Origin: Psychrobacter sp. JB385
GTDB taxonomy: Bacteria > Pseudomonadota > Gammaproteobacteria > Pseudomonadales > Moraxellaceae
Assembly: GCF_900163785.1 (NCBI RefSeq)
Contig: NZ_FUKN01000013.1
Location: forward strand, 496,001 to 560,000
DNA: 64,000 bases
Direction: 5' to 3'
The stretch's first letter is position 1; every line of letters begins with the position of its first letter. This document shows positions 9,511 through 19,009 of this stretch, piece after piece. A model generated the notes under the pieces. The model searched no databases. It was not told where the DNA came from and worked only from the letters and a program-made list of their open reading frames with translations. A program made the translations under genes and the position numbers.

Positions 9511-10494
9511 ATGCTACTCCAATCTATACGGCGCTTGCGTCTTTTTGTCTACAATATCTTGCAGAACGATGACCATGACACGTTCTTTAGCCGCTGCGTT
9601 GATTATTTTTTAATATTCTTAATCATGACCAATGTAGCAGCGGTCATTGCAGAGTCTGTCGATCAATGGTATTACGGTTATCAAGCATACTTTACTTGGT
9701 TTGAGAATTTCTCCATTGTGATATTTGCTATCGAGTATTTGCTGCGGTTGTGGAGTGTGGCTGAAGCAAAGCCAACAAACACGACTTGGCATCAGCGTTG
9801 GCAGTGGCTAAAAAGTCCTTCAGCATTGATAGACTTGGTGGCGATAGCCCCTGCGTTTCTGAACTTCTTTGTGAATATCGATCTGCGATTCTTACGTATT
9901 TTGCGCCTATTCCGTATCCTCAAATTGACACGATATTTTGCCTCTTTACGTATTCTACTGGTGGTCATTAATAAAGAAAAAGGCTCCTTTCAAGCCGTTA
10001 TTTTTATTTTAATCATTATGATTGTCACCGCGTCTAGTGGTATCTATTTGGTTGAAAATCACGCACAGCCGCAGGAGTTTGAGTCGATACCCAAAGCCAT
10101 GTGGTGGGCAGTGGTCACATTGACTACAGTTGGTTATGGCGATGTCATACCGATTACCACGGCTGGTAAGATACTGGGGGCAGTTATCACGATACTGGGT
10201 GTCGGTTTAGCAGCGTTACCAGCTGGTATCTTGGCGACAGGGCTTGCAAATGAGCTTGCCCAACGTCGTGAGGAGCTAGAACAGCATTTTCGAGAGCAAC
10301 TGATTGATAGCGACTTTGACTTGATACAGAATCAGATGATGATAGACAAGATTCGACGTGAGCTTGGATTGGATAAAGAGCAGGCGCAAAGCATCGTGCT
10401 ACAAGTATTACGTGAGCAAGAACTTGAGCGCCGTGAGAGAGAAGTAAACGTCAAACAGAAGAATTTTTGTCCGAACTGCGGTGAGGCATTATAG
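9511..10494 (+). CDS. voltage-gated potassium channel with C-terminal zinc knuckle
   Basis: This is an inner-membrane Kv-type channel of 327 residues. It has six transmembrane helices: S1 about 30-50, S2 62-82, S3 104-121, S4 126-141, S5 158-181, S6 220-245. S4 bears the voltage-sensor pattern with a positive residue at every third position (R126, R129, R132, R135, K138, R141). The pore carries the potassium selectivity filter TVGYGD at 206-211. A predicted charged coiled coil (about 250-318) forms the cytoplasmic tail and is followed by CPNC at 320-323, half of a zinc ribbon at the very end, which is unusual for this family. The ATG has AGGG at good spacing. A terminator follows at 10529-10567. 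Confidence 0.9.
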   Translation: MLLQSIRRLRLFVYNILQNDDHDTFFSRCVDYFLIFLIMTNVAAVIAESVDQWYYGYQAYFTWFENFSIVIFAIEYLLRLWSVAEAKPTNTTWHQRWQWLKSPSALIDLVAIAPAFLNFFVNIDLRFLRILRLFRILKLTRYFASLRILLVVINKEKGSFQAVIFILIIMIVTASSGIYLVENHAQPQEFESIPKAMWWAVVTLTTVGYGDVIPITTAGKILGAVITILGVGLAALPAGILATGLANELAQRREELEQHFREQLIDSDFDLIQNQMMIDKIRRELGLDKEQAQSIVLQVLREQELERREREVNVKQKNFCPNCGEAL

Positions 10495-10528
10495 AAGATA
10501 AAACAGTAAAAACGGCGAGTATGAAGCC

Positions 10529-10567
10529 AAAAAAAGGGCAGCGTTTTGATGACGTAGCCCTTTTTTT
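10529..10567. terminator. bidirectional intrinsic terminator between convergent genes
   Basis: An 11-bp perfect stem (10529-10539 with 10557-10567) has an A run on the left and a T run on the right and lies between the channel gene and the convergent TerD-family gene. The 17-nt loop is long. Confidence 0.75.
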
Positions 10568-10597
10568 ATAGTGACGGGATATATGCTGTGAGAGGTT

Positions 10598-11245
10598 CTA
10601 TATGCCTTGTGGAATAGGGAGCGCGCGTGCAAGTTCATGAGCCACTTCTTGCGCGGCCTCTATGATGTCTTCGGCAGCGAGTGGTAAATTATGCAAGGTT
10701 AAATGCCAATCTTCTATTTCTCGGCGCAAATGGGCTACCCAAAGCGTGGTGCAATCACGAGGAAGCTGCTTTAAATTGACTTCAAAACAGCGATTGCCTT
10801 CATCATCACTAAGATGAATCTCACCTTTTTTTACTCTAGAAAACGGGTGGTCATGATAAGAGTTGGCAATCAGAGCAATATGGGTGATATTGAGTGGGAT
10901 TTTTTCTAAAGACAGTCTGATTTGCTCTTGGTCAAGTGGCGCCAGATACATGGCTTGTTCGCCGCGATCTTTACCATTTAAGCTGTCCCCTTGGTGTTTG
11001 ACCGATTCAGCTCTATCGCGCAATTGTTTGAACCAAACGATATCATGAATGGTGCAATGCGTGTCATACAACACGCACGCCAAATCGATATCAATTGCTT
11101 CTTTGTTCTTTTTAAACCGCTTCAACAAACCTTTTGCTTCAATTTTGGTAAAGTCATAATTTAGCGCAAAAAACAACGTTCCTGCATCTATGCCCAGTCC
11201 TTTTAAGCTTTCTGAAAGTAATGGTGCTGGGGCAGTGGTCGACAT
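10598..11245 (-). CDS. TerD family stress/tellurium-resistance-type protein
   Basis: This 215-residue cytoplasmic protein matches the TerD fold. A first beta sheet contains IDIDLACVLYD, followed by DIVWFKQL. The family hallmark HQGDSLNGKDRGEQ (calcium-binding loop region) comes next, and then a second sheet, LEKIPLNITHIALIA. TerD-domain proteins bind Ca2+ and occur in tellurite, phage and stress-response clusters. None of the usual partners (TerB, TerC, TerE, TerZ) is adjacent here, so this is a solitary member whose role cannot be named. AAGGA precedes the ATG. The WYL regulator gene upstream on the same strand ends 82 bp before this start, which suggests possible co-transcription. Confidence 0.82.
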   Translation of the reverse strand: MSTTAPAPLLSESLKGLGIDAGTLFFALNYDFTKIEAKGLLKRFKKNKEAIDIDLACVLYDTHCTIHDIVWFKQLRDRAESVKHQGDSLNGKDRGEQAMYLAPLDQEQIRLSLEKIPLNITHIALIANSYHDHPFSRVKKGEIHLSDDEGNRCFEVNLKQLPRDCTTLWVAHLRREIEDWHLTLHNLPLAAEDIIEAAQEVAHELARALPIPQGI

Positions 11246-11327
11246 AACATTCCTTTTTAATTCTTAGTTTTTAAATGCCTGCATCTATGTGAATACAGTT
11301 AAATTTGAGTATGGTTACAGTTGGACG

Positions 11328-12449
11328 TTATTCATTGTTTACAGACTTATCCAGCACAGCTCGATAGAGCAGCTCAGGTTTGGCATTTAACAAACCGCTG
11401 CCAAAACCACGTAACCACCAAACCAGCTGTGACGTTAGATTTACAGTGGCTTGGATAGTCAAGGTGTCATCGTCGTTTGACATGACTATTTGATCGTCGC
11501 TCAGCTTGCTTTCAGTAAGACTTTTACCGGCTTGTTTGGTAAATTGTAGCTCAATAGCGGTGTTTTTACCACGATTGGGCAGCTCGCTAAATAACGGGTG
11601 ACTAAAGCCCATGCCACCTGCGTCCAAATACGTATCAAGCTGAAAATTCTCTGGTGTTTTTGCGGCGCTGTCGAGAATCTCAACACTGGCAAAACGGTGC
11701 AAAGCAAAGGTACGAATGATGGATTCTGTGTCGTCGATACGAGTGGCGACCAAATATATAATGACACCGCGCTGGATAATAGCAATTGGATTTAGGGTAT
11801 ATTCACTGGCCTGAGATTTATCACCACGAGTGTAGCTGGCTTTGATTTGTAATTGATAAAATAACGCATGATAAATATTGTCTTTACTTTCTAAGTTGAT
11901 ATGCGGGGCAATTAAGGGCTGAGTTGCGGGTTCAATACGCACTCTATCTATCCATGAATGCGTGACCTTACTGTTTTTTAGTTGTCGTCTGGCTAAGTCA
12001 AACCAAGGAAACAATTCATCCAAAATAACAGGGGGTAGCAGCTGAGTCAGATTGGCTTCCACCATATTGAAAGCCACGGCTTGCGACAAGTTCATATGCG
12101 GCAAGCTCTGTAATGGCGCGTCATCGCACCAGCGCCAACCTTGTGGATTGGCGTTGTTTTTTTCAATCGGAAAGCGCTTGGCAAGCGCATTTAAATCGCG
12201 CTGTACGGTACGTAGGCTGATATCAAAACCTGCCATGATAAGTTGCTCAAATATATGAGTTGTACCTACCCAGCGATTGCGCTGTAGCTGAGACAGTACT
12301 TGCCACTGCCTCGCTGTTGTGGCTGCGCCATGGCGATTATCGCTTGTATCGTTTAAGACATGACTGTCCGTTGCGACTGGTATGTTAGTCTGCTCATCAG
12401 AATCGGTCTGTCTTTGAAGAGAGTTAGCATCAGTAGTAGGTACAGTCAT
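11328..12449 (-). CDS. WYL-domain transcriptional regulator
   Basis: This is a 373-residue DNA-binding regulator. After a low-complexity N-terminus (about 40 residues), an HTH of the DeoR/HTH_11 type spans about 43-95 (RQWQVLSQLQRNRW...SLRTVQRDLNAL). The central part leads to a WYL ligand-sensing domain with strands ASEYTLNPIAIIQRGVIIYLVA and TFALHRFASVEILD, and a WCX-like C-terminal extension. WYL proteins sense nucleic acid or nucleotide ligands and often control stress, DNA-repair or defence loci. Its location directly upstream of a TerD gene on the same strand makes that gene a candidate target. An AAAGG lies 11 bp before the ATG. Confidence 0.85.
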   Translation of the reverse strand: MTVPTTDANSLQRQTDSDEQTNIPVATDSHVLNDTSDNRHGAATTARQWQVLSQLQRNRWVGTTHIFEQLIMAGFDISLRTVQRDLNALAKRFPIEKNNANPQGWRWCDDAPLQSLPHMNLSQAVAFNMVEANLTQLLPPVILDELFPWFDLARRQLKNSKVTHSWIDRVRIEPATQPLIAPHINLESKDNIYHALFYQLQIKASYTRGDKSQASEYTLNPIAIIQRGVIIYLVATRIDDTESIIRTFALHRFASVEILDSAAKTPENFQLDTYLDAGGMGFSHPLFSELPNRGKNTAIELQFTKQAGKSLTESKLSDDQIVMSNDDDTLTIQATVNLTSQLVWWLRGFGSGLLNAKPELLYRAVLDKSVNNE

Positions 12450-12659
12450 GAAAAGATAACCTTTATAAAGTTACAGTCAGTTGTTTTTTATGTATTTAGC
12501 GCACTAATAACTGTTTATCATCGCAGAAAAGCATCGTAGCGTCTAGGGACGTTCATCAAGGTGTAAGCCTGCTAAATATTGCATACGTCCGCTAAATTAG
12601 GCTGAGCCAATACAGCATACAGTGAAGCGTTATTTGATGACAATCAACCGTGAGTTGTG

Positions 12660-15500
12660 CTAAATACTATTAAGCGGTCTTTTATTCTGGTGGTGATTGT
12701 TGCTTTTTTCGTCATTAGTTACGTCTTTGCGATCATTCATTATATCCATCGCTTCGCTCTCACTTTTCTGAGAGTCATCAGTATCTTTTCTTTTTTTGTC
12801 GTCTTTTTTTTGACGTTTGGCTTTGCGCTTTTTCTTGTCTTTCTTTTTTGAATTCTTATCGTCAATATCCTCTTCTTCATTCTGATTCTCATCCCATAGC
12901 ATCAGACGATTCAGCACTTTGCCAAACAAGGTGTCTTTGCGGTAGCGACCTTTTTTATTCATGGTATCGATAGGAAGACCTGTCATCAGTGTTAAGGCTT
13001 CGCTTAGCGTATAGACGCCATAGATATGAAAACTGCCTGCTTTGACGGCTTCAATAATATCGTCGCGCAGCATCAGTTGTTTGACATTGGCCATAGGAAT
13101 CACAACGCCTTGTTGTCCTGTCAGCTCCTGCTCACGGCACGCATCAAAAAATCCTGCAATTTTTGCATTGATACCGCCCACGGCTTGTACTTCACCAAGC
13201 TGATTCATGGAGCCTGTGATGGCAAAAGATTGGTCAATGGGGACGTTGGCTAGTGCGGACAATAGGGCACAACCTTCGCTGACCGTGGCACTATCGCCAT
13301 CTATGTGGGCATAACTTTGCTCAAACGCCAGTGACGCACTAAAGTTTAAGGCATGATGCTGACTAAACAGCGCTCGTAAATAGCTGGTCATGATAAGCAT
13401 GCCTTTGGCATGTAAGCTACCGCCCAAATCCACATCGCGCTCAATATCTAGAATCTCTCCAGCGCCAATATTTGGCTGAATGACGGCGGTGAGACGTGCT
13501 GGCATGCCAAACTCACTGTCCGCATAGCTAACCACCGTCAAGGCATTGACCTGTCCGACAGCAGAACCTTGTGTTTGAATCAATTGCTGACCGTTTTTTA
13601 GCTCATCCCAATACAAATCTCTTAAGTATCCTGAGCGCTCATCCATATCACTAATGGCTTGAGTAACATGCGTGGCGGTAACGATGTTTTCATCATTTAA
13701 GCGGGCATGACGGTTTGACTCATGGAGCAATTTGATTAGAAGGTCGCTATGTAGGCTCAAGCGGTCTTGTTCTTCCGCTTGCAAGCTCAAATGCTCAAGC
13801 AAAGTGGCTTGGGCGTGACGATCGAAAGGATAAAGGTTGGCATAGTCGATAATGTCAGCCATCTTGGCGACCAGTGCCAGTTCGTGCTCGCTGGTACGAA
13901 CGACGTCGTCATGAAAGTCAGCGCGAACCTTAAAAACCGCATCAAATTCAGGCTCCAGCTCCAGTAGCTCATAATACAAATCTGCTTCACCCAATAAGAT
14001 AACCTTAATATCTAGATCAATGGGCGCAGGAGATAACGATAAGCTGCCTGTCAAGGTTAGCATTTGCTCAAGGCTTGAGAGCTTGATTTTGCGAGACTGC
14101 AGAGCGCGCTTGAGTCCTTGCCAAGCATAAGGGTGCTCTAGTAAATGACTCGCCTCTAATAGTAAATAACCGCCATTGGCACGGTGTAGCGCGCCTGCTC
14201 GAATCATACTCACGTCAGTGGTTACTGTGCCCAGTTGGGTAATTTGCTCAACATGGCCCAATAAGTTTAAATGAGTTGGTAGGTCTTCGAAGATAACTGG
14301 CGCACCACTGTCAGGTACATGACTGACAATCACATTGACCGCATAACGACTTGGCGTGGTGGCCAAAACTGCCGTCACGAATTCTTCATCATCGCCATTG
14401 ACGATACGTTCCACATGAGTGACCATATCTGCAAACACCGCTTTGAGATAATCAACGACAAGCGGGTGTGTATTAAATTGTTCATAAACAGGTGCAAATA
14501 AAGGCTGTAATGCCCGCTGTGCAATGTTTCTATGCAGCGCTTCTATCTCATCGTTGGCTTCGTCTTCCAATTGCTCCAAAGCGATGGTCAGCTGACTGAA
14601 CCTTTTTTGCATATGGTTCTTTTGTACAAAATTATTAAGCTCAGTTTCGTATTCACTGTCACTATTACTGTATTCAGCACCGTTGCTTTCTGTATCATTG
14701 GCTGAGGTTTCGCTGTTACCTTCTACCTCTAATTTTTTATTAGCGTTATTTACGAGCAGATCGGTGTTTCCATTGTTCTCATTGTCAGTCTGTAGCTGGC
14801 TAGGATGCACAAAAACAGCTTTATTATCAAACGATCGAAACGTCAGTGCCAAGTCATATTGCTTGCCTTCAGCGTTTAGTACTTCATACGCCTGACTTTC
14901 TTTTTGATGCGTATTGTTTTTGATGGCTTCGATTTTGCTTTGATACTGATCGCTACGAAATCGCTGGCTCAAACGTTTTTTGGCTTGTTGCCACAGATGA
15001 TTGACTTGCTGCTGTAACAGATCTGCATGACCTGCTGGCAGTCGCAACGCCAAAGGGGTACGAGGATCGGTAAAGTTATGTATATATACCCAGTCATCTG
15101 GTGTCTGTGCATCAGCTGCGATGCGCGTGAGTAAACGGCTGATAATCGTGCGTTTGCCTAAACCATTTTCTCCAGCTGCAAATACATGATAGCCACTGGC
15201 TTTGATATCTAAGGCGGTTTGTAAGGCTTTGAGGGCACGCTGTTGACCAAAACCAACATCTAGATCAGGCGCTGTGCGTGTATCAGTCGGCAGCTCATCG
15301 GGATCGCTATAACGCTTGAGTTGCTCAGTGCCGATCAAGCAGCGTTGCTCAACCTCGGTAAAAACAGGATGCGGCGCAGCTGGTGATGTTGGTTCGGTTT
15401 CTTTTAACTCAGAGAGAGATGTTGCCATATTATTGGTGTCTTTTGATACTTGATAATGAAGGTTATAAAGTTGTTCGGTCATAAGCGTATGATAAGTCAT
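12660..15500 (-). CDS. Lon-like ATP-dependent protease (LonB/LonH type)
   Basis: This 946-residue protein resembles the E. coli YcbZ group. An N-terminal AAA region with a P-loop GENGLGKR (110-117), in which the usual Ser/Thr after the lysine is Arg followed by Thr, leads to an insert rich in acidic and Asn/Ser residues (about 215-300). The C-terminal peptidase domain of family S16 carries the catalytic dyad S737 (GDSATVSEG) and K780 (GGINAKIAGF), spaced 43 residues as in Lon. The last 70 residues are a Lys/Asp/Glu-rich, low-complexity tail. The start is uncertain: in-frame ATGs exist at 15500, 15482 and 15428 and none has a strong ribosome-binding site. Likely a cytoplasmic quality-control protease; substrates unknown. 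Confidence 0.85.
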   Translation of the reverse strand: MTYHTLMTEQLYNLHYQVSKDTNNMATSLSELKETEPTSPAAPHPVFTEVEQRCLIGTEQLKRYSDPDELPTDTRTAPDLDVGFGQQRALKALQTALDIKASGYHVFAAGENGLGKRTIISRLLTRIAADAQTPDDWVYIHNFTDPRTPLALRLPAGHADLLQQQVNHLWQQAKKRLSQRFRSDQYQSKIEAIKNNTHQKESQAYEVLNAEGKQYDLALTFRSFDNKAVFVHPSQLQTDNENNGNTDLLVNNANKKLEVEGNSETSANDTESNGAEYSNSDSEYETELNNFVQKNHMQKRFSQLTIALEQLEDEANDEIEALHRNIAQRALQPLFAPVYEQFNTHPLVVDYLKAVFADMVTHVERIVNGDDEEFVTAVLATTPSRYAVNVIVSHVPDSGAPVIFEDLPTHLNLLGHVEQITQLGTVTTDVSMIRAGALHRANGGYLLLEASHLLEHPYAWQGLKRALQSRKIKLSSLEQMLTLTGSLSLSPAPIDLDIKVILLGEADLYYELLELEPEFDAVFKVRADFHDDVVRTSEHELALVAKMADIIDYANLYPFDRHAQATLLEHLSLQAEEQDRLSLHSDLLIKLLHESNRHARLNDENIVTATHVTQAISDMDERSGYLRDLYWDELKNGQQLIQTQGSAVGQVNALTVVSYADSEFGMPARLTAVIQPNIGAGEILDIERDVDLGGSLHAKGMLIMTSYLRALFSQHHALNFSASLAFEQSYAHIDGDSATVSEGCALLSALANVPIDQSFAITGSMNQLGEVQAVGGINAKIAGFFDACREQELTGQQGVVIPMANVKQLMLRDDIIEAVKAGSFHIYGVYTLSEALTLMTGLPIDTMNKKGRYRKDTLFGKVLNRLMLWDENQNEEEDIDDKNSKKKDKKKRKAKRQKKDDKKRKDTDDSQKSESEAMDIMNDRKDVTNDEKSNNHHQNKRPLNSI

Positions 15501-15860
15501 CTTAAAAGAAGTGAGTCATTATTGATTTTTTAATACTTAGCTCGGTTCGCATGTGTTTTTCTAAGTCTAATTTTTACATGAGTTTTTTGATACATCATCA
15601 AAGCATATTACAAGATATCGCTGCACTTGAGACAAATCATTAAACGCAGTTTTGTATCATGATGAAGTAAATGGTTAAGTAAAATGAAAGAAATAAGTAT
15701 CAAGAGATAGGCCATCTAGAGTCATTAAAGAAGAATAACGCACTTCATGTAGGGGAAGATAGTATAAGATGTCTCACATTGGCGCAATCTGCAACTATTC
15801 AATGAGCAGGCTGCATGATAAAATAGACGGTTCACATGTCAAAACTGGATAACTTGTTGT
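15501..15860. other. intergenic region between divergent genes
   Basis: About 360 bp separate the Lon-like gene and rsmG and should hold both promoters. No ORF, repeat or terminator was recognised. Confidence 0.5.
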
Positions 15861-16577
15861 ATGTCAGCTTCCGCTAAAACTTCTTTGCCTTCTGCTAGTA
15901 CAGGTAATGTACACATTGATCCGACTGGCTTTGTAAAGCTTGGTTCACAATTGCCAGCACTTGCCAAGACCTTGTCGCAAGCAGCAGACAAACTGAATCT
16001 ACCTCTAAGCGAGGCACAGCAACGCACGTTATTATTGTACTTAGACCAGCTCTTATTATGGAATAAAGCGTATAATCTGACCGCAATCACTGATCCAGAA
16101 GAAGCCTTGATCAAGCATGTGATTGATTGTTTGGCTATTATAACGCATTTACCAACCGGATCTTTACTCGATATTGGCACTGGTGCCGGTTTGCCTGCTG
16201 TTATTATTGCTATTTGTCAGCCAGAGCGTCCGTGTACCGCGCTTGATAGTAATCAGAAAAAAATCCGTTTTATCAAACAAATCAGTAGCGAGCTTGGTTT
16301 GAGTAATATGCAGCCAATTGCATCTCGCATTGAAGCTCATGAGGCCAGCTACGACGTGGTCACTTCCAGAGCATTTGCCAGCTTAATCGATTTTGTAGAA
16401 GTGGCACAGCCTAGATTGGCAGATAACGGTTATCTGTGTGCTATGAAAGGTAAAGTTCCGAGCGATGAAGAGTTGCAAGCGCTTGAGAGCGAGTGGGACA
16501 TTAAAACCATCAAACTTCAGGTGCCATATTTACATGATAGCCGTCATTTAATTGAATTATCGGTCAAAAATGTCTAA
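15861..16577 (+). CDS. rsmG: 16S rRNA (guanine527-N7)-methyltransferase
   Basis: RsmG (GidB) uses S-adenosylmethionine to methylate N7 of G527 in 16S rRNA. The 238-residue product shows the family hallmarks: the substrate-side motif LLLWNKAYNLTAITDPEE, the SAM-binding loop LLDIGTGAGLPAVIIA, and the acidic-loop segment ALDSNQKKIRFIKQI. The following motif VTSRAFASL is the RsmG signature. It is about 30 residues longer at the N-terminus than E. coli RsmG (207 residues), with a Ser/Ala-rich lead, and no clear ribosome-binding site precedes the ATG. Its position before parA-parB is the classic chromosomal arrangement. A gap of about 260 bp separates it from parA. Confidence 0.95.
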   Translation: MSASAKTSLPSASTGNVHIDPTGFVKLGSQLPALAKTLSQAADKLNLPLSEAQQRTLLLYLDQLLLWNKAYNLTAITDPEEALIKHVIDCLAIITHLPTGSLLDIGTGAGLPAVIIAICQPERPCTALDSNQKKIRFIKQISSELGLSNMQPIASRIEAHEASYDVVTSRAFASLIDFVEVAQPRLADNGYLCAMKGKVPSDEELQALESEWDIKTIKLQVPYLHDSRHLIELSVKNV

Positions 16578-16838
16578 GCTACCAACAGCTTTTGACCATG
16601 AAACAGCCATAATTTTTTTTGTGAAACAACGTTTACGCCTGTATTTAAATGGCATAGTATGGAAAATACGCTGAAAGAAGTGCGCTATTTGTCTAATGAA
16701 TGGTTTATGTCGCTTCAATATCCAAGTATGATGCATGCGCTTTGAGACATGATAGCGATACAATCATGGCGCAGACAATAGCAAATAGACAACCAACAAG
16801 AATAACAGTAATAGACCCTAATAAAATTGAGTGAGTGT

Positions 16839-17618
16839 ATGGAAATCATAGCAATTGCGAATCAAAAAGGCGGCGTGGGTAAAACCACAACGGCGGTAAA
16901 TTTGACCGCCAGCTTGGCTGCTAAGCACAAGCATGTACTACTGATTGACTTAGACCCACAGGGCAATGCGACCAGTGGCACTGGTGTAGACAAAAATGAG
17001 TTGGCGTTGACGATAGCCGATGTGCTACTTGATGGCGTGTCTCTGACCGATGCCATTGTCACAAGCCCAGCAGGATTTGATGTCATTGGTGCCAATCGCG
17101 ATTTGGCTGGTATGGACATCACTTTGATGAGCAAAACCGATAGTCATGAGCTGTTTAAAACAGCAATGGCTGATTTGGTCAACGATCAAATCACTGCCAA
17201 AAAGCCTGCCTATGATTATGTCATCATCGATTGTGCGCCCAGTTTGAATCTACTAACCATTAATGCGTTAGTCGCGACGGATGGCGTCATCATTCCTATG
17301 CAATGTGAGTATTATGCATTAGAGGGTCTCGCGGATTTATCACAAACCATCGAGCGTTTGACTGAACTCAATCCCAACCTTTATATTCGCGGTGTTGTGA
17401 GAACGTTATTCGATGCACGTAATACATTAGCGCGAGATGTGTCTGCCGAATTGGAGTCACATTTTGGGGATATCATGTACAACACGCATATTCCAAGAAA
17501 TATTCGCTTGGCAGAAGCGCCAGCACACGGTTTGCCAGTTATTGCGTATGAAAGATGGTCGAAAGGTGCGCGTGCTTACCAAAAATTGGCAGCAGAAGTG
17601 ATGAAACAAAGTCGCTAA
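16839..17618 (+). CDS. parA: chromosome partitioning ATPase ParA (Soj)
   Basis: ParA is the deviant Walker-type ATPase that, with ParB bound at parS, drives origin segregation. The ORF can be extended to a TTG at 16827, but the ATG at 16839 gives the usual MEIIAIANQKGGVGKTT start and is preferred; the product is then 259 residues. The deviant P-loop KGGVGKT lies at residues 10-16 with the signature lysine K10. LLIDLDPQGNAT and YVIIDCAPSLNLLT are the Walker A' and B regions. It is followed by parB after about 160 bp and preceded by rsmG. No good parS palindrome was seen beside the genes. Confidence 0.95.
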   Translation: MEIIAIANQKGGVGKTTTAVNLTASLAAKHKHVLLIDLDPQGNATSGTGVDKNELALTIADVLLDGVSLTDAIVTSPAGFDVIGANRDLAGMDITLMSKTDSHELFKTAMADLVNDQITAKKPAYDYVIIDCAPSLNLLTINALVATDGVIIPMQCEYYALEGLADLSQTIERLTELNPNLYIRGVVRTLFDARNTLARDVSAELESHFGDIMYNTHIPRNIRLAEAPAHGLPVIAYERWSKGARAYQKLAAEVMKQSR

Positions 17619-17776
17619 TTGCTTTGCTCTTAAGCAAAAGTTGCTGGTCATCAATGAAACCGACCAGTCAGAAGCGAGCATATCCAGCGAGACATCAAAA
17701 CACTTAACATTGTATTTTTAGTAAGCCGCATGAATCATTATTTGGCTTTTATTTTAGCGTTAGAGGATAGGTAATC

Positions 17777-18925
17777 ATGGCGAAGAAAAGAGGATTGGCT
17801 GCCAATCGAGGCTTGGATGCCTTATTAGGGTCAATCAAAAAGGAAAAGCAAATTGCCGCCTCTGCCTTGCAAGACGATATGGCTGCGCGTGACAATACTT
17901 TGCCAGTTGAAACGCCAGATACCGTTGCATCAGCTAAAGTAAATAGCACTGAGACTAGCGACGAACCGTCTGCAACGCCAACAGATTCTAAAATCATCAG
18001 CTCTGAGACGATGGATACCAGCAATCGTAAAGCGCGCCTGCCACGTACAACGAGCAAAGCGGCCGCCAATAAGTTACGCACTAATGGGGCGGAGACTAAC
18101 GCTACAGAAGACCAAATCAGTTTGGTACAAATCGATGTGATGCGCTTGCAAGCCGGCAAATATCAACCGCGCCGTGATATGAGTGAAACGGCTCTAGCAG
18201 AGTTAGCATCGTCTATTGAGCAGCATGGTGTGATGCAGCCTATCGTGATTCGTCCGCTACTCGCGAATGAGGATAAGAGCGAAGCCTTCGTAACGCACGA
18301 AATCATCGCTGGTGAGCGTCGCTGGCGTGCCGCGAAAATGGCTGGCAAGTCGGTAATTCCAGCAATTGAACGTGCTTTATCTGATGAGTTGGCTATTGCA
18401 CTGGCACTGATTGAGAATATTCAGCGGGAAGATTTGTCTGTGATTGAACAGGCCGCGGCTTTGCAGCGCTTTCATACTGAGTTTGGTATGAGTCATGCCA
18501 TGATTGCTGAGGTTGTAGGTAAAGCGCGTACGACAGTGTCAAACTTACTACGATTGAACCAGCTGCATGATACGGTAAAAGACCATTTGGCGAACAATAC
18601 CTTAGATATGGGTCATGCGCGTACACTGTTAGCCTTATCGTCGGAACAGCAGCCAATCATTGCACAAAAAATTATCGATGGTGGAATGACAGTACGCGAA
18701 GCTGAAAAATTGGTGAAATCCATTTTACAGCCTGCTCCGAAAGCCAGTCGTGCCGAACAAATCCAATCTCGCGATGCTGAACAATTGACGCAAAGACTCA
18801 CAGATATGTTAGGCGCTCAAGTGAAGCTCAAGCACAAAAAAGATGGGCAGGGCAGCGTTGAGATTTTCTTCCACAATCAGGATCAGCTGGCAGCGCTCAT
18901 TAAGCATATAGAGGCGCAGGCTTAA
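17777..18925 (+). CDS. parB: chromosome partitioning protein ParB (Spo0J)
   Basis: ParB is the CTP-dependent clamp that loads at parS and spreads. The 382-residue protein has an N-terminal ParA-interacting peptide (MAKKRGLAANRGLDALLG) and a longer than usual Thr/Ser/Ala-rich linker (about 30-115). The ParB/Srx CTPase domain follows, with YQPRRDM near residue 130 and the GERRWRA box near 178. Next come the central HTH region (LSVIEQAAALQRF...MIAEVVGKARTTVSNLLRL) and a C-terminal dimerisation domain. GAGGA lies 10 bp before the ATG. No terminator is evident before the next gene. Confidence 0.95.
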   Translation: MAKKRGLAANRGLDALLGSIKKEKQIAASALQDDMAARDNTLPVETPDTVASAKVNSTETSDEPSATPTDSKIISSETMDTSNRKARLPRTTSKAAANKLRTNGAETNATEDQISLVQIDVMRLQAGKYQPRRDMSETALAELASSIEQHGVMQPIVIRPLLANEDKSEAFVTHEIIAGERRWRAAKMAGKSVIPAIERALSDELAIALALIENIQREDLSVIEQAAALQRFHTEFGMSHAMIAEVVGKARTTVSNLLRLNQLHDTVKDHLANNTLDMGHARTLLALSSEQQPIIAQKIIDGGMTVREAEKLVKSILQPAPKASRAEQIQSRDAEQLTQRLTDMLGAQVKLKHKKDGQGSVEIFFHNQDQLAALIKHIEAQA

Positions 18926-19009
18926 ACGTTAAAATAAGCTTGCACAGCATATTCGTATGTCAATCATTTTGGTAACCGCTGTTTTTAGAAAAAATAGAAG
19001 AGAGTCACT

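Noticed and set aside
12657-12851. Plus-strand ORF of 64 codons encoding a very hydrophobic peptide
   Set aside because: It is antisense to the Lys/Asp/Glu-rich tail of the Lon-like gene; the hydrophobic look is a mirror of that low-complexity stretch.
16610-16640. GTGAAACA half of parS between rsmG and parA
   Set aside because: Only one half-site is present; the other side is a T run.
16827-16838. TTG start for parA
   Set aside because: The ATG at 16839 fits the family N-terminus and the upstream codons add nothing conserved.
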